DNA from: Chthoniobacteraceae bacterium
GTDB lineage: Bacteria; Verrucomicrobiota; Verrucomicrobiia; Chthoniobacterales; Chthoniobacteraceae
Assembly: GCA_947479475.1 (NCBI GenBank)
Contig: CANJZW010000001.1
Span: 99,125-163,124 of the forward strand
Direction: 5' to 3'
DNA: 64,000 nucleotides
Part shown: positions 36,691 through 47,852 of the stretch, in pieces
Layout of the letters: every line of letters begins with the position of its first letter
How positions within the stretch are numbered: the first letter of the stretch is position 1
Made by a program: the position numbers and the translations under genes
Notes under the pieces: generated by a model
What the model saw: only the letters and a program-made list of their open reading frames with translations
Database searches by the model: none
What the model was told of the DNA's origin: nothing

Positions 36691-39600
36691 TTATTTTACA
36701 TCCACCTCGCCCCACATGTTCGGTGTCAGCATGATTTCGCCGGGGATGTCGTCCACGAGGCCGGTGCTTTGGTTTGACCAATAGGAGCGCAGGTTGGTGT
36801 CGGTGCCGGCGGCGTCGCCGAAGGTCACGCCGAAGTCGGCATGGAGTTTTTGGCCGGGGGAAAAGGTGAGGCCGAGATCGGCGAGTGGAACGTCGGCGGT
36901 GAGGGTGTAGCCGTTGGCTTCAGTCTTCACGGTGATCTTGGCTTCGGAGATCTGACGGACGTCGTCCACCTTGGCCCCGCGCCAGGGGCTGGTGAACTCA
37001 ATGGGGTTCTTGCCGCCGGGTTTGCGATGTTCGTAGAGCACGGCGATGGACTTGCCTTCGTGCGGGGCGAAAAGAAGGCGCTTATCGCCGATGACGGGCT
37101 CGCGGCGTTTGGGATCGGCTTTGGGATCGCAGGCGAATTGGAAATCCACGGTGTCGCCGGTGGCGAAGAGATTGGTCCAGTCGCGGCCGTTGTTCACCCA
37201 GGGCGAGGCGTCCTGCACTTTCCAGCTCAGATGCAGGAGCGTGGCGTCGGCGCTGAGATCGACCTGCGCTTTGAACTTGCCGCTTTTGTCCCAAGTGATT
37301 GTGCCCGGGAGGGTGGCCTCACGGGAGGGCTGCTTCGCGGCGGCGGCTCGCAGGCTTTGACGCTCGGCGGTGGCAATCTGGGCGGAGGTGACTTCCAGTT
37401 TGCCGCTCTGGCGTTTCAAGGTGCCGAAACCTTCGAGTTCATAGATGCGATACGGTCCGTGGCCGATCTGCACGAGGTAACGGCCCGTTTTTGCATCGCG
37501 ACCGAAGCTGCCGCCGAAGATTTCGCCGCCGAGGCGATACTCATTTTTTAAATAGCTGACGCGCACATCCACGAAGGCTTCATCGAGATAGAAGCCATCC
37601 GTGCTCAGCAGGAAGCATCGGCCGTGATTGCCGTTCAGGAAGACGACGTCGGATGTGTCGTCGAGCGGGGCGATGCCGAGAAAGGCCATCGAGCCTTGCA
37701 TCACGCCGGGCTCGGGCAGTGGGGCGTCGTGCGAGCCATGCACGTCGCTCCATTGGTTGGGGAAGCGCCAGAGATGGCGGCCATCGGCGGCGTAGGCGTT
37801 CATTTCGGGATCGGAGTTAAAAAGGAAACGTCCGGCGCGATCCTGCACCGTCGCGACACCACTGCGCTTGTTGCCTGGCGTGAGATTCACCGGCGTGGCG
37901 GCGGCGATGGCTGCATCGAGCGTCGGATAATCGGGCACGCCGTTGGCCAGCATCCCCTTCGGCTTGATGGCGGCGACTTTGACCTGCGTCTTGTCGGCCA
38001 CGGGCATGTAGAAGGTGAGCGAGTGCTGCATGTGACCCCATGCACTATCGCCGTAGGCGATTTGATCACCGCAGAAGTCGAACTCATCCTGTTGCGCTTC
38101 GCCATCGCCATTGCGGTCCACCCATAGCACGCCCATGCCGCGCTTCGACCACGGCTTGGAATCGCCTTTTTGGCCGAGCTTTTCGTTAGCGCGTTTTTCC
38201 GGCCACTTGGCGTAAAAAGCTCCAACATAGGCCTGCGGTGGCTGCCAGTTAAAGGCATACGCAAAGTGATGCGTGCCTGCCGTGGCGGCGATGTCCTTCA
38301 CGGTGCCATCGGGCAACACTTCGCTGATGAGCGCGATCTTCCCGCGCGTGGCGACAAAGGTGCGTCCGCCCTCACGGAACCACCCATAGCTGTGAGGCTG
38401 ATAGTGGCCGAGATGGCCTTCATCCCGGCTGATCACATGCGTGGGCCGCGCGGTTTTCTTCTCGATGTCCACGTCCCAGAAACATCCCAGCCCGATCCAG
38501 CGGCGCGGGTTCTCCGGGTCAAAACCGCTGCCATCGCCGCCGTAGTGCGGCATGCCGAACTTCTCGATCACGACCTCGTTCTTGCCGAGATCCCAGGCAA
38601 GAACGCGCTTCGGGTTCCAGCGATTTTCCGTCACCCACAATTTGCCATCCGGCCCGAAGGTAAGCCCAGTGGGATTCACCATGCGCTGCGGATCATACGC
38701 TCCGCGATACGGGCCGCCAGCTTTGCCTATCACGGACAGTGCTTTGCCATCGGCTGAAAAACGACGCACCTGATGCGCCGCTGCATCGCTGATGAGGATG
38801 TCGCCATTTTGGGCGAAGGTCAGGCCGCTGATGTCTCCGTGCTTGATGAGCAGCTTTTGGTCGTGCACCCGCACTACGCCGGTATCCGTGGCGGCAAACA
38901 GCTCTTTCCCGGCGCTGAGATGCCGCACGCCTGCAAGCGGGATTTTGTCAAGCGCCTTACCGGAAGCCGCGTCGAGCACGAACACGCACTTCTTATCCCG
39001 CGAGCCGACATAGAGCCGCCCGTTCATCACGGCGATGCCTCCGAGGTTGAACTGTTTCAAATCAGACTGCGCGTTCACCTCCATCGTGTCCACCGGCAGG
39101 CCGCGCACCTTCCCGGGCCATTCGACAAGCTTCCCGGTGCTGATTTCATAACGGCAAATGGTGACCGTCCACGTCGCTTTCCAATCCGGCTTGGTGATGT
39201 CCGGCCGACCCCCCCAGGTGAAACCATCCTGCGCGCAGTAAAGATAATGTGAGTCCGCGGCGATGGCGTCGTGCTGGATGCCGAAGCCGTGCTGATGCTC
39301 GTAGCCTTGCACTAACTTGCCGTCGTTGTTCAATGCCAGCAGCGCCCAACCGCCCTCCGTGACCGGCGCGGCAAAAAACACGTGCTCCCCGTTTGTAGCT
39401 GCGGCGTGCAGCGTGCTGTGATTTGGCCCCCAGGACTCCGTCGTCGGCTCATCGCCGTTCACGAAGTTCATAAGATAGTGCGGGCGGATGCCTTCATGGG
39501 TCACAGCGCGCCAGGCATAATTACCCGGTTTCACGAGTTTTCCGTCCTCATCGAGTCCATCCCAGATCACATCATGCTTCCCCGCCGTGAAGGCGCGGCC

Positions 39601-41652
39601 CGAAACGAGATTACGCACCCGCTCGCCTTTCTCGTTTTCGATGACGACGCTTGCCTTACCTTCCTGCGGTTGCGCGAAGCTCAAGTGAATCTCCTGCTGA
39701 CGCGCCGCCCCCGCCTCGCGATACGACGCCAGATCAAACTCCGCCCACGCAGCCGGATTGTCATCGAATGGCGCGTGCAGAGCCTGGTGATCGCTGAAGC
39801 CGAAACGCTCCTGCTGTCCTTCGTGCTCGAGCGCGATAGCGATGTGCAGTTTCTTCAAATCCCCTTTCGGCAGCGATACGCGCGCCGCATTGGCGATCAC
39901 GGCTTTTCCCCCATTCAAGACGCCGATGCGTACCTGCCTGGCAGGCGTCTTCACGAACACCGCGCTATCCGTGACTTCGATTTCCATCGGAATCCCGCCC
40001 GCACGCTCCGTGAGCAGTTTGGCGGCTTGAGGTGCCTCTGTGAGTTCCAGCTTCACCAACCGTTGTTTGCCCATTTCATGGACGATCACCCGCGTGCCCT
40101 CGATTGCGACATGCGCTGGCGATTCGAGGCCCGTGTAGCGCACCGGAGCTGCGTTCAGCGAGTCATAGACCGAGACCTCTCCCGCCTTCGGATCGCTGAC
40201 GACGAGCCTTTTGCCGTCGCTGTGGATGTAAACCCTGCCGCCGTGCTGCGTGAGACTTTGCACTTCCTTCCAGCCGCGTTCGAAGACCACGATCGCATCC
40301 GCGTCCGCCGCGAGCAGCTTGTTTTCAAACCACGCCAGGCTCGTGCATGCCTTCAGCCCCGGCAGCGTGATGGACTTCGGCGGGCCGCTCTGCTGACCGC
40401 CTTCGTTCACCGGAATCTCAAAGGCCGCGCCATTCGGGGTCGTCACTATCATCGTGCGATCCATCCAGGCCGCGCCGCTGATGTTCTCTGGCACACTGAA
40501 GTCCTTCACGTCCGGCGTTTCCTGATGCGAAAGTCCGTTTTCATCGATGATGGGCCCACGGGCAAGCTGCACATAGCTGTAGTGCTTTTTCAGCATGCAC
40601 AGCGTCTTTCCACCGAGCACGACGGGCTGCGCGCAGATCGATGGCTCCAAGTCGCCAAGTGTGTGCGGCGTGTGCGGCTCATCCTGCCAGCGCCAGCTTC
40701 CGCGCGAGGTCCAGATGTTCCCATTCGCGTCCAGCGCTAGTGCTTTAAGCCCCAGCAGCCCGCCGATACGCCGCACGACCTCGAAGCGGTTCTCCTTCTT
40801 GTTCCACTGCACGAACTGAACTACGCCGCCCATGCCTGAAACCGCAAAGAGGCCATCCCGGAGTTTCACCATGCCGCGGCCACTTGTGAGATCGTTGCTC
40901 AGAGGCAAGTAGCCGATAAAGGAGCCCGACGCGCCGCCCAGCACAACGCCCGGATCCGGCTCGAAGGCTTCGTTGAAGCGGTTGATCGTGCCGTGCCCGG
41001 CGTGCGAGAACCAATGGCGGCCGATCTTCTGCGGCCTCTCGCCTTTGAAATTTTTCGGGAAACCCTCCTTTAACGTGCTGCCCCTCCATGCAAAGACTTT
41101 GCCCTCGCCAAAGCCAAAGAGCGTGCTGTCTGCCTCGACATGCAGTGACTGAATGCGCACCCCCGGCTGCATCATCGCGGTGCGCTCGCCGGCAGAGGGA
41201 TCGAGCGAAAAAAGCGACTCCTTTTCCATGCCGATGATCCGTCCGCCGGTCGCACTGGAGGCCAGCACATCGACCTCGCCCTTTAAGCGGGTCGGCTTCG
41301 TGCCTGGAGCTGCTTTGATGGGCAATGTGTAAAGCGCTTTTTTAAGCTTCAGCACGAGCAGATCGCCCACGCGCGTCAGTTGATCGTTCCCGCGCTCATC
41401 ACCCTCTGGAATCTCAAAGCTGGCCAGCAGCCGTCCATCCAGCGCATAGCGATTGAGCCGCGTGGAGCCGCCGCGCTCCCAGAGCGCACCCTCGTCATCG
41501 AGCACCGGCCCGATGCCCGCCGCGAGCTTGCCCGCGAAGACCGTCAGCGCGTCATCCGAGTTTCCGAGCGTGCCTGCAAAACGGAGTTCGGCGGCATCCA
41601 GCGCAGTTAAAAAGGTGAGGAGGAGAAGCGCGGCGAAGGTGGGGAGGTTCAT
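36691..41652 (-). CDS. Giant secreted beta-propeller protein with FlgD-like and CBM9-like domains
   Basis: Exported protein of 1653 residues, the largest in the window. Signal peptide (1-20), first beta-propeller (about 25-560), beta segment, FlgD-type Ig-like domain (about 650-715; [40 protein letters not shown]), second NHL-type propeller (about 735-1160; [20 protein letters not shown]), a further segment with [15 protein letters not shown] that resembles an EF-hand calcium loop (about 1205-1220), and a C-terminal carbohydrate-binding-like domain (about 1440-1653) like CBM9. It probably binds glycans at the cell surface or periplasm; catalysis is not evident. Middle of operon 3. Confidence 0.82.
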   Translation of the reverse strand: MNLPTFAALLLLTFLTALDAAELRFAGTLGNSDDALTVFAGKLAAGIGPVLDDEGALWERGGSTRLNRYALDGRLLASFEIPEGDERGNDQLTRVGDLLVLKLKKALYTLPIKAAPGTKPTRLKGEVDVLASSATGGRIIGMEKESLFSLDPSAGERTAMMQPGVRIQSLHVEADSTLFGFGEGKVFAWRGSTLKEGFPKNFKGERPQKIGRHWFSHAGHGTINRFNEAFEPDPGVVLGGASGSFIGYLPLSNDLTSGRGMVKLRDGLFAVSGMGGVVQFVQWNKKENRFEVVRRIGGLLGLKALALDANGNIWTSRGSWRWQDEPHTPHTLGDLEPSICAQPVVLGGKTLCMLKKHYSYVQLARGPIIDENGLSHQETPDVKDFSVPENISGAAWMDRTMIVTTPNGAAFEIPVNEGGQQSGPPKSITLPGLKACTSLAWFENKLLAADADAIVVFERGWKEVQSLTQHGGRVYIHSDGKRLVVSDPKAGEVSVYDSLNAAPVRYTGLESPAHVAIEGTRVIVHEMGKQRLVKLELTEAPQAAKLLTERAGGIPMEIEVTDSAVFVKTPARQVRIGVLNGGKAVIANAARVSLPKGDLKKLHIAIALEHEGQQERFGFSDHQALHAPFDDNPAAWAEFDLASYREAGAARQQEIHLSFAQPQEGKASVVIENEKGERVRNLVSGRAFTAGKHDVIWDGLDEDGKLVKPGNYAWRAVTHEGIRPHYLMNFVNGDEPTTESWGPNHSTLHAAATNGEHVFFAAPVTEGGWALLALNNDGKLVQGYEHQHGFGIQHDAIAADSHYLYCAQDGFTWGGRPDITKPDWKATWTVTICRYEISTGKLVEWPGKVRGLPVDTMEVNAQSDLKQFNLGGIAVMNGRLYVGSRDKKCVFVLDAASGKALDKIPLAGVRHLSAGKELFAATDTGVVRVHDQKLLIKHGDISGLTFAQNGDILISDAAAHQVRRFSADGKALSVIGKAGGPYRGAYDPQRMVNPTGLTFGPDGKLWVTENRWNPKRVLAWDLGKNEVVIEKFGMPHYGGDGSGFDPENPRRWIGLGCFWDVDIEKKTARPTHVISRDEGHLGHYQPHSYGWFREGGRTFVATRGKIALISEVLPDGTVKDIAATAGTHHFAYAFNWQPPQAYVGAFYAKWPEKRANEKLGQKGDSKPWSKRGMGVLWVDRNGDGEAQQDEFDFCGDQIAYGDSAWGHMQHSLTFYMPVADKTQVKVAAIKPKGMLANGVPDYPTLDAAIAAATPVNLTPGNKRSGVATVQDRAGRFLFNSDPEMNAYAADGRHLWRFPNQWSDVHGSHDAPLPEPGVMQGSMAFLGIAPLDDTSDVVFLNGNHGRCFLLSTDGFYLDEAFVDVRVSYLKNEYRLGGEIFGGSFGRDAKTGRYLVQIGHGPYRIYELEGFGTLKRQSGKLEVTSAQIATAERQSLRAAAAKQPSREATLPGTITWDKSGKFKAQVDLSADATLLHLSWKVQDASPWVNNGRDWTNLFATGDTVDFQFACDPKADPKRREPVIGDKRLLFAPHEGKSIAVLYEHRKPGGKNPIEFTSPWRGAKVDDVRQISEAKITVKTEANGYTLTADVPLADLGLTFSPGQKLHADFGVTFGDAAGTDTNLRSYWSNQSTGLVDDIPGEIMLTPNMWGEVDVK

Positions 41653-41692
41653 GTTCCTTGTTCTTGGTTCCTTGTTGTAGCGCTACGCGGGG

Positions 41693-42970
41693 CTACTCTC
41701 GGCCCTGAAACTCTTCTTCTCTGGGCAGGGCATTGACTTTCCAAGTGGGGGGATAGAAGCGGACGATTCTTTTCGGGCGGTAGCCTTCGAGCATCATGTC
41801 CATCTTGAGCTTGATCTGAATGCCGCTGCTGCCGGGTTCGACGGGGATCTTTTTGACGTCGAGGATGCCGCCTGTTTTGCGGTCGTTCACGGGATCGTAG
41901 GTCATAAGGCTGTCGCGCGCGACGGCGAGGCCTCCGCGCGGTTCGACGGGCGGCGGGCTGCCATCCTTCGGCGGCGGGGCGTTAGGGTCTTTGACCGTGA
42001 GTTCGTCGAAGAGCTTGGGCTCGACATTGCCAAAGAAGGTGATGGTGACGAATTGAGGCTCGTCCTCGACGGCGGTCACCCAACCGGGCAGCCCGCGCTC
42101 GCGGGTGTGGATGCGGTGGCGTTCGAGTTGCTGCGCGGTGGCAAGGTTTCGCGCTGGTTCTTCGAGCCACACGTCGGTGATGCGTCCGGGGCCGTAAAGT
42201 GTGACCCAGGTGAGGTTGAACAGGACGTTTTGGCCGGGTTGCAGGGCTTTGAGATCAGCGAAGGCATTGCCTTTGAAGATGCGGGTGCTGGCCAGGAGGT
42301 CGAAGGTCTTCGGGGAAGGGGGGGCTGGAGTGGTGGTGTTTTTGGGAACCCCAGCAGTCCCTTTCTCCACGATGCCATCAGTCACGGCTCCGCTCTGGAG
42401 CGATGCGGTGAGCTTCATGGTGGTGAGGTTCACGCTGTCGATCTTCCAGAGCTGCTTTTGCCGTTGATGATACGTGAAGTCGTCCTCGATGCGGAAGCAG
42501 CAGCGGAAGTTGAACTCTGCGGTTTTGCGCCTGAATGCCGTGTCGGGCGGCGGCGTTTTATCATTCGGATCGGCCAGATAAAATAAGCCGTGCAAGTGTG
42601 TGCCCAGCGGGATGTCCTGAATCGCGGCCGGTGCCCCATGATACCAGACGGAACCATACGGCAGCATCCCCGCGTCGAGAGGGAGATCCCACACGCCGCG
42701 ATCTTGGCTGTCATTGCGATCCACGCGAATCTGAAACCGCCGCTCGAGGTGATCCATCCTCACGAGCTCGCCCGAGACGGAATGTGCCGATCCTTCCGGT
42801 GGAAACTGACCCTCGACTAGCTGATACCAGTCCGGCGCGGCATTCGGATCCTTGGGATTCCGCTTTTTCTCGTCGGCCTTCACCGGGCCATGGGCGTCGG
42901 TGCGAAACTTGGGTTTGTCCTCGGCGTGGAGGAGTGCTGTGAAAAAGCAGAGGGTGAGGAGAAGACGCAT
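41693..42970 (-). CDS. Secreted protein of an unrecognised family, paralogue C1
   Basis: Exported 425-residue member of the five-copy family, closest to the protein at 34286. Signal peptide MRLLLTLCFFTALLHA. It shows SGELVRMDHLERRFQIRVDR, GSVWYHGAPAAIQDIPLGTH, FRIEDDFTYHQRQKQLWKID, VLFNLTWVTLYGPGRITDVW, LPGWVTAVEDEPQFVTITFF, LMTYDPVNDRKTGGI, GSSGIQIKLKMDMMLEGYRP and VRFYPPTW. A proline-rich insert (TTTPAPPSPKTF) is specific to it. It follows the DUF1552 gene of operon 3, the same relative position as A2 in operon 1, which suggests that the family works with DUF1552. Confidence 0.78.
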   Translation of the reverse strand: MRLLLTLCFFTALLHAEDKPKFRTDAHGPVKADEKKRNPKDPNAAPDWYQLVEGQFPPEGSAHSVSGELVRMDHLERRFQIRVDRNDSQDRGVWDLPLDAGMLPYGSVWYHGAPAAIQDIPLGTHLHGLFYLADPNDKTPPPDTAFRRKTAEFNFRCCFRIEDDFTYHQRQKQLWKIDSVNLTTMKLTASLQSGAVTDGIVEKGTAGVPKNTTTPAPPSPKTFDLLASTRIFKGNAFADLKALQPGQNVLFNLTWVTLYGPGRITDVWLEEPARNLATAQQLERHRIHTRERGLPGWVTAVEDEPQFVTITFFGNVEPKLFDELTVKDPNAPPPKDGSPPPVEPRGGLAVARDSLMTYDPVNDRKTGGILDVKKIPVEPGSSGIQIKLKMDMMLEGYRPKRIVRFYPPTWKVNALPREEEFQGRE

Positions 42971-42976
42971 GCGTTA

Positions 42977-43133
42977 TTTGTTTTTGGTTCGTAGTTCGTA
43001 GTTCTTTGTTCTTTGTTCTTTGTTCTTTGTTCTTTGTTACATGGGCGTAGCGCTTCGTTCTTGGCGCGGGAGATCACATCCCCCCCAAGAACCAAGAACC
43101 AAGAACTACGAACCAAGATCTACGAATATTAAG
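42977..43133. repeat. Simple repeats with a 14-bp inverted repeat
   Basis: TTGGTTCGTAGTTC (42984-42997) and its exact complement GAACTACGAACCAA (43103-43116) enclose repeated CTTTGTT units on one side and AACCAAG units on the other. Transcribed from the minus strand, this 158-nt gap between DUF1552 and paralogue C1 could form a long hairpin. Confidence 0.75.
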
Positions 43134-44490
43134 CAACAATCTGCGAGAGCGGTCCCACGCTGTCTTGGAAATTGTCGACCTTCACGTCCGCGCGTTGCAG
43201 CATGGTGAGCAACAGGTTGCTGAGGCGGGCGTCGCCATCGACTGGCCGCGAGCAAATCTTGTAGTGTTCCTGTGCGTTGGTGACGTCGTACTTGGCGATC
43301 TTCGGCAGGTTGAAATCCACGTGTGTGCCGTGCTTGTAGCCAAGCGCTTTGCCGCCAGCTAGAATGGTCGGGAGGTTGGCATTGCCGTGGCTGTGGCCGT
43401 AGGCCATGCCGCTGCCCCAGAGGACTTGAGTGGTGTCGAGCAAGGGTGTATCGCCTTCCTTGTGCGCTTTGAGCTGGTCCAGGAAATAGCTGAGCTGGCC
43501 AATGAGGAAGGTATCCGTCTCCGTGAGGCGGCGGAGCTGCTCGGGGTCACCGTTGTGGTGGCTGAGCCCGTGGCGGGTCTGCAAAATCCCGATTTCAGGG
43601 ATGCCGCTGGTGCTGCCCTCGCTGCCGATGCCGCAGGTGATGACCCGCGTGGAATCGGTGCGCAGCGCCATGACCATGAGGTCGTAGAAGAGGCGGTAAT
43701 ACTGTCCCGCCTCGGCCATGCTGAGCTTGCGCTGGAGACTGGCGGCTTCGGCGGCGGAAACGGCGGGTTTGGGCACGTTTAGCCACTCGTCGGCGCGGCG
43801 GGTCCGCTCCTCGACCTGGCGCACGGCGGTAAGGTATTCGTCGAGCTTACTGCGGTCTTCGCTGCCGAGCTTGTTGTTCACGCGCTTCGCGTCATCGGCA
43901 ACGATGTCGAGAATACTGCCACGACGGCTGAGACGGCGGCGGATGGTCTCCTTACTGTCCTTCTCGACGCCGAAGAGGACGTTGAAAATCTGCTGCGTAT
44001 TGCGCTCGGCAGGAATTTGGATGCCATCCTTCGACCACGCGAGCGAGGTGCCCTCGATGGCCATTTCGAGCGATGAAAAGCGCGTAGCATTGCCCTGCAC
44101 TTCGGCCATGAGCTGGTCGGCGGACACGGTGTTGCGGAAGGCGCCGCCGTCGCCGGGGACGTTCGCACCGGTGAGCCAGACCCTCTCGCAGTTGTGGTGC
44201 TTGCCGATGACCATCGGGTGATGCAGACCGCTGATGGGCGTGATGTCCGCGCGGTGCCTTTCCAGAGAGGCGAGCGGCTTCGTGAACTCGAAATCCGCGC
44301 CCGCTTTCTCGATCTGCCACGTCAGCGTATTCACGCCATTAGGGATGTAGAGGAACACGCTGCGCTTCGGCTTCGATGGTGCTGGCAGGGTTGCCATGGC
44401 ATCCAAGAAAGGAAGCGAAATGCATGCGCCGAGGCCGCGCAGCATTTGGCGGCGGCTGATTTGCCATTTGTTGAGATTGAGGTTGCTCAT
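43129..44490 (-). CDS. DUF1552 domain-containing protein, operon 3
   Basis: A 453-residue DUF1552 protein with a twin-arginine-like N-terminus, [20 protein letters not shown]. Family motifs: [80 protein letters not shown] and the final [20 protein letters not shown]. It follows the cytochrome gene by 28 bp. The ATG at 44490 is chosen because it begins shortly before the export signal; the longer frame runs into the cytochrome gene's 3' end. Biochemical role unknown; the pairing with DUF1592 cytochromes is conserved in PVC genomes. Confidence 0.9.
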   Translation of the reverse strand: MSNLNLNKWQISRRQMLRGLGACISLPFLDAMATLPAPSKPKRSVFLYIPNGVNTLTWQIEKAGADFEFTKPLASLERHRADITPISGLHHPMVIGKHHNCERVWLTGANVPGDGGAFRNTVSADQLMAEVQGNATRFSSLEMAIEGTSLAWSKDGIQIPAERNTQQIFNVLFGVEKDSKETIRRRLSRRGSILDIVADDAKRVNNKLGSEDRSKLDEYLTAVRQVEERTRRADEWLNVPKPAVSAAEAASLQRKLSMAEAGQYYRLFYDLMVMALRTDSTRVITCGIGSEGSTSGIPEIGILQTRHGLSHHNGDPEQLRRLTETDTFLIGQLSYFLDQLKAHKEGDTPLLDTTQVLWGSGMAYGHSHGNANLPTILAGGKALGYKHGTHVDFNLPKIAKYDVTNAQEHYKICSRPVDGDARLSNLLLTMLQRADVKVDNFQDSVGPLSQIVA

Positions 44491-44518
44491 GGGGTTTGGA
44501 TTTTGGGTTCGAGAGTGG

Positions 44519-46966
44519 CTAGCGGGATTGGAAAAGGTCCGAGGTGACAAACGCCTCAATAAGGTCTCTTAGACGGTAGTCCTTCGCCTTGCTGGCGGCG
44601 GCGATTCTCTCCAACGCGTCGCGGTCGCTGAAGGACATGCTGCGGCGCATCCCGTAGGTAGCGAGTTTGTCGATGAAGGTGCGATTGAAGGCATCGAGAT
44701 CATGCATGAGCAGCTTCTTAAATTCGTCGGCGTTCGCGTATTCGCGACCGTCAGGGAGTTTGCCGGCTGCGGTGACTTTCGGGTTCGCACCGATGCCGTC
44801 GGTGACTTCCTCAGTACGCCAGCGGCCGATGGCGTCGTAATTTTCGAATGCAAGGCCGAGCGGGTCGATCCTCGCGTGGCAGGCGGCGCAGTTTGCATCT
44901 TGAATATGCGCTTCTAACTTCTCGCGCAGCGTGGCTTTTGGGCCGGTGGGATTGGTGGTGATCGGGTTAACGTTCGCGGGCGGCGGTGGCGGTGATTTGC
45001 CGAAGATGGACTCCATGACCCACACGCCGCGATGCACCGGACGATGCCGCGAGCCGTCGCTGGTGAGCGATAGGATGGATGCCTGGGTTAGCAGCCCACC
45101 GCGTTTGCTTTCGACAGGCAGGGAGACGCGCTGGAAGTCGTTGCGCGGAATGCCTGCGTCCGGCAAGCCGTAGAACTGTGCGAGTTGGGCGTTCAGCATG
45201 CTCCAGTCGCTGTGCAGAAACTCGCGCAGCGTGAGTTCGCCTTGGAGTACTTCCCGGACGAAGGCCTGAGTTTCAGCGATCATGCTGGATTCGAGAGCCT
45301 TGTCATAGTCTGGGAAGAGCTTTTTGTCCGGCGGGAACATCCCCACCTTGCGCAGGCGCAGCCACTGCGAGCTGAACCCCTCGGTGAAGCGCACCGAGCG
45401 CATGTCCTTTAACATCCGCGCGACTTGTCGTGCCAGCTCGGTCTTGTCATGCAACTTGCCTTGCTCGGCGAGCGTGAGGAGTTCGTCGTCTGGCATCGTG
45501 CTCCATAGGAAGTAGGACAAGCGTGACGCGAGTTCCCAATCGTTGAGTGTGTTGCGCAGCGCATTTTCATCACCTTCCGCGAGAAAGAGGAAGCTCTTCG
45601 AGTTCAGGATCGCCAGTATCCCGGCCTTCACCGCATCACGAAACGTCTCCTTCGCTTCGAGTTCGCTTTTCACAATCGTCATGTAGCTGTCTATTTCTTC
45701 AGCGGTGACCGGACGACGAAACGCACGTTTAGCCAGCGTGTTTAGGCACTCGCGCACTTGCACCAAGTTGCCTTCCTCGCGTGGCATATAGTCATCGCGG
45801 AGTTGTTTCTCGCGATCTTCAATGATTGGCCCCTTCCACGTGATGGAGTCCAGGATGAGGAAGGGATAACGTGGCTGGCCCTGCTCATCGGTGAGCTTCA
45901 TCTGCCAGGGGATGCGGCCGATCTTTGTACTGATAAATGGGACGTTGCCGTGCCGCCCCGAGCGGGGGGTGTTCGGTGGGCCCGGCACGTCGTTGTAAAC
46001 GTGAATGCTTGGCCGCCCTTTGGGTAAATGCGCGCGGAACGTCACGGTGAGCGGCTTGTCCTCTGGCGTCACGATATCTTGCTCAAACAACACGCGGTCG
46101 AGCTTTTCTTCGTATACCTTTAAGCGCGGTGCCCGGCCCTTTTCTGGCTTCAAACCACTCAGCGTGTAGCTGATTTCATAAACGCCTGCCTCCGGCAGCG
46201 GGTCCTTTAGCAACGAGTAGCGGAAGATGTCCCCTGGCCACATCTCGTAGCGCACCTTGTCGAGCAGGCCCATTTCACGGAGGCGTTCGCGATGCCGCTC
46301 GTCCACCTGATCCTCGTAAATTGCAGGCTTCGACCCTCCAAAGGGTGGCTCGGGTTTCGCGCCCTTTTTTAGCGGCACAATTTCAGGGTAAGCCTCTTTC
46401 AAGACCGTCTCCGTCGCTGCGAGATATTTTTCGATGTTCGAGGGCGACAGGGTAAGCACTGAGCCGATGCGCTCGAAGCCGTGCCACTCCTGGTCTTCCA
46501 ATAGAGCGCCCGGGTCCTTAGCATCATACTGGACTCCGATGAGATCACGCAGAGTATTGACATACTCATCGCGGGTGAGTCGGTTGTAGGTCACGCGACC
46601 ACGCGAGGCCATGTGCGCTTGCTCGCCATCCCTCATTTTGGCCGCGATCCATTCGACTACCTTTGTGCTGTCTTCCGCCGAAGGCCGCTTTTCCTCCTTT
46701 TTGGGCGGCATTTCGCCAGAGTTAATGCGCTCCATGATCTCAATCCACTGAGGCGTGTTCTCAAAGCCGACCTTTGGTGAGAGTGTGTCGAGCCGGAAGT
46801 CGCCCTTCTGGACATCCGCATCGTGGCACTTGTTGCAGTGCCGTTCGAAGTAAGTGGTCACCGTGGAATCGAGTGCGGTGACTGGCGCGGAAGCAGCCAT
46901 GCCGTCGGCCGTCGCGAGGAGGAGCGCGGCGGCGAAGGATGAGTAAAAGAGGAAGCGGGGAGTCAT
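44519..46966 (-). CDS. DUF1587/1592/1588/1585 cytochrome c protein, operon 3
   Basis: Exported 815-residue cytochrome protein, more divergent from the operon 1 and 2 copies but with the same order of domains. Heme motif CNKCH at 44-48, DUF1587 ([20 protein letters not shown]), beta domain, DUF1595 ([20 protein letters not shown]), DUF1592 ([20 protein letters not shown]), DUF1588 with CAACH in [23 protein letters not shown]1585 at the C-terminus. First gene of the longest operon here, followed by DUF1552, C1, the giant propeller protein, lactonase, C2 and LRR. The start codon is 51 nt from the palindrome. Confidence 0.92.
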   Translation of the reverse strand: MTPRFLFYSSFAAALLLATADGMAASAPVTALDSTVTTYFERHCNKCHDADVQKGDFRLDTLSPKVGFENTPQWIEIMERINSGEMPPKKEEKRPSAEDSTKVVEWIAAKMRDGEQAHMASRGRVTYNRLTRDEYVNTLRDLIGVQYDAKDPGALLEDQEWHGFERIGSVLTLSPSNIEKYLAATETVLKEAYPEIVPLKKGAKPEPPFGGSKPAIYEDQVDERHRERLREMGLLDKVRYEMWPGDIFRYSLLKDPLPEAGVYEISYTLSGLKPEKGRAPRLKVYEEKLDRVLFEQDIVTPEDKPLTVTFRAHLPKGRPSIHVYNDVPGPPNTPRSGRHGNVPFISTKIGRIPWQMKLTDEQGQPRYPFLILDSITWKGPIIEDREKQLRDDYMPREEGNLVQVRECLNTLAKRAFRRPVTAEEIDSYMTIVKSELEAKETFRDAVKAGILAILNSKSFLFLAEGDENALRNTLNDWELASRLSYFLWSTMPDDELLTLAEQGKLHDKTELARQVARMLKDMRSVRFTEGFSSQWLRLRKVGMFPPDKKLFPDYDKALESSMIAETQAFVREVLQGELTLREFLHSDWSMLNAQLAQFYGLPDAGIPRNDFQRVSLPVESKRGGLLTQASILSLTSDGSRHRPVHRGVWVMESIFGKSPPPPPANVNPITTNPTGPKATLREKLEAHIQDANCAACHARIDPLGLAFENYDAIGRWRTEEVTDGIGANPKVTAAGKLPDGREYANADEFKKLLMHDLDAFNRTFIDKLATYGMRRSMSFSDRDALERIAAASKAKDYRLRDLIEAFVTSDLFQSR

Positions 46967-46988
46967 GGTTAAGCGAAAAGACTACCGC

Positions 46989-47035
46989 ATAATGGCTATT
47001 TCCTTAGCGTGGAGCTACCCACGAAAACTCGGGGG
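46989..47035 (-). promoter_or_regulatory. Operon 3 head element: palindrome and -10-like hexamer
   Basis: CCCACGA (47018-47024), AAAC, TCGGGGG (47029-47035): the same element with one mismatch in the left arm. On the minus strand TAGCTCCACGCTAA follows, and CATTAT (46989-46994) is at the aligned -10 position. The ATG at 46966 is 51 nt from the palindrome. Confidence 0.6.
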
Positions 47036-47107
47036 GTGAGACGCGTTGTAAATAAGCATTTTACGAATTAAGCGTGGGGCGAATAGCCGTGCCTTTTCTT
47101 CACTGTC

Positions 47108-47833
47108 CTAGTTTGGCAGCGGTGCCACGGCGATGTCGTCGAACCACGCGAGTCCGGGGGATTTTTTGTCGCCGTCGGCTTCAAGGCTGAGGCTGCGCAG
47201 AGGCTGGTCCTGCGGAAGCTTCATCGTTACTGCATTTTTGCCGTCGAGGAACACCCGGACGTCGCCGCCTTTCACCTCTAGCACGACGGCGTGCCAGGTG
47301 CCGGGAGTCACGCCGCCGGAGGATTTCTCCTCAAAAACGGTGTTGCGATACTTTCTTGATTCTTTGTCTGGTGCGGGGGCGGTCAGTTCGCGATTGCCAT
47401 TCCAAAGACGCAGACCGACGGCGGAGACGTCGAACGCGAGCACGTGATTGTCTGTGGCCTCCTTCGAATGAGGGCCGCTGGAGATGCCGAAGAGGCGGAG
47501 GGTGCCCCTGCTCGTTTCGGTGACCTTGATGCGCCAGGAAATGCGTGCGCCGGTTTCGGCGAGTTTGGCCTGGGGCAGGCTCTCTTTCCACGAGATGCCG
47601 GCGGGGTGTTTTTCCTCTGGGAAATTTTGTCCGCATAGCGTTCCTTCGTCGAGTGTCCACCACTCCGGACGGGCCTTGCCAAGACCCTGTGCCCAGGTGC
47701 CGTCGGCAAGACGGCCGTAGGGCACCCATTCTTGCACAAACTTGGTTGGATCGGAGAAATCTTCCTTGAAATCCGCCAGCGTGACCAGCGGTGCGAGCAG
47801 GAGTGCAGTGAAGAGTGTCAGGGGGGCTTTCAT
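47108..47833 (-). CDS. Secreted DUF1080 (3-keto-disaccharide hydrolase-like) protein
   Basis: Exported 241-residue protein with a signal peptide (1-20) and one concanavalin-like jelly-roll domain of the DUF1080 / 3-keto-disaccharide hydrolase type. Segments such as FKEDFSDPTKF, WWTLDEGTLCGQ, FGISSGPHSKEATDNHVLAF, GGVTPGTWHAVVLEVKGGDV and LAWFDDIAVAPLP are typical. Some members cleave 3-keto-glycosides produced by sugar oxidation; others may only bind glycans. As the last gene of operon 4, together with a cytochrome, it supports an oxidative carbohydrate pathway. Activity in this copy is unproven. Confidence 0.75.
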   Translation of the reverse strand: MKAPLTLFTALLLAPLVTLADFKEDFSDPTKFVQEWVPYGRLADGTWAQGLGKARPEWWTLDEGTLCGQNFPEEKHPAGISWKESLPQAKLAETGARISWRIKVTETSRGTLRLFGISSGPHSKEATDNHVLAFDVSAVGLRLWNGNRELTAPAPDKESRKYRNTVFEEKSSGGVTPGTWHAVVLEVKGGDVRVFLDGKNAVTMKLPQDQPLRSLSLEADGDKKSPGLAWFDDIAVAPLPN

Positions 47834-47852
47834 GTTCTTGAACCTTCTTCAC

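Noticed and set aside
39382..40740. Long plus-strand open frame of 452 codons
   Set aside because: Antisense to the 1653-residue protein; rich in Arg and His with no family features, a typical shadow in GC-rich DNA.
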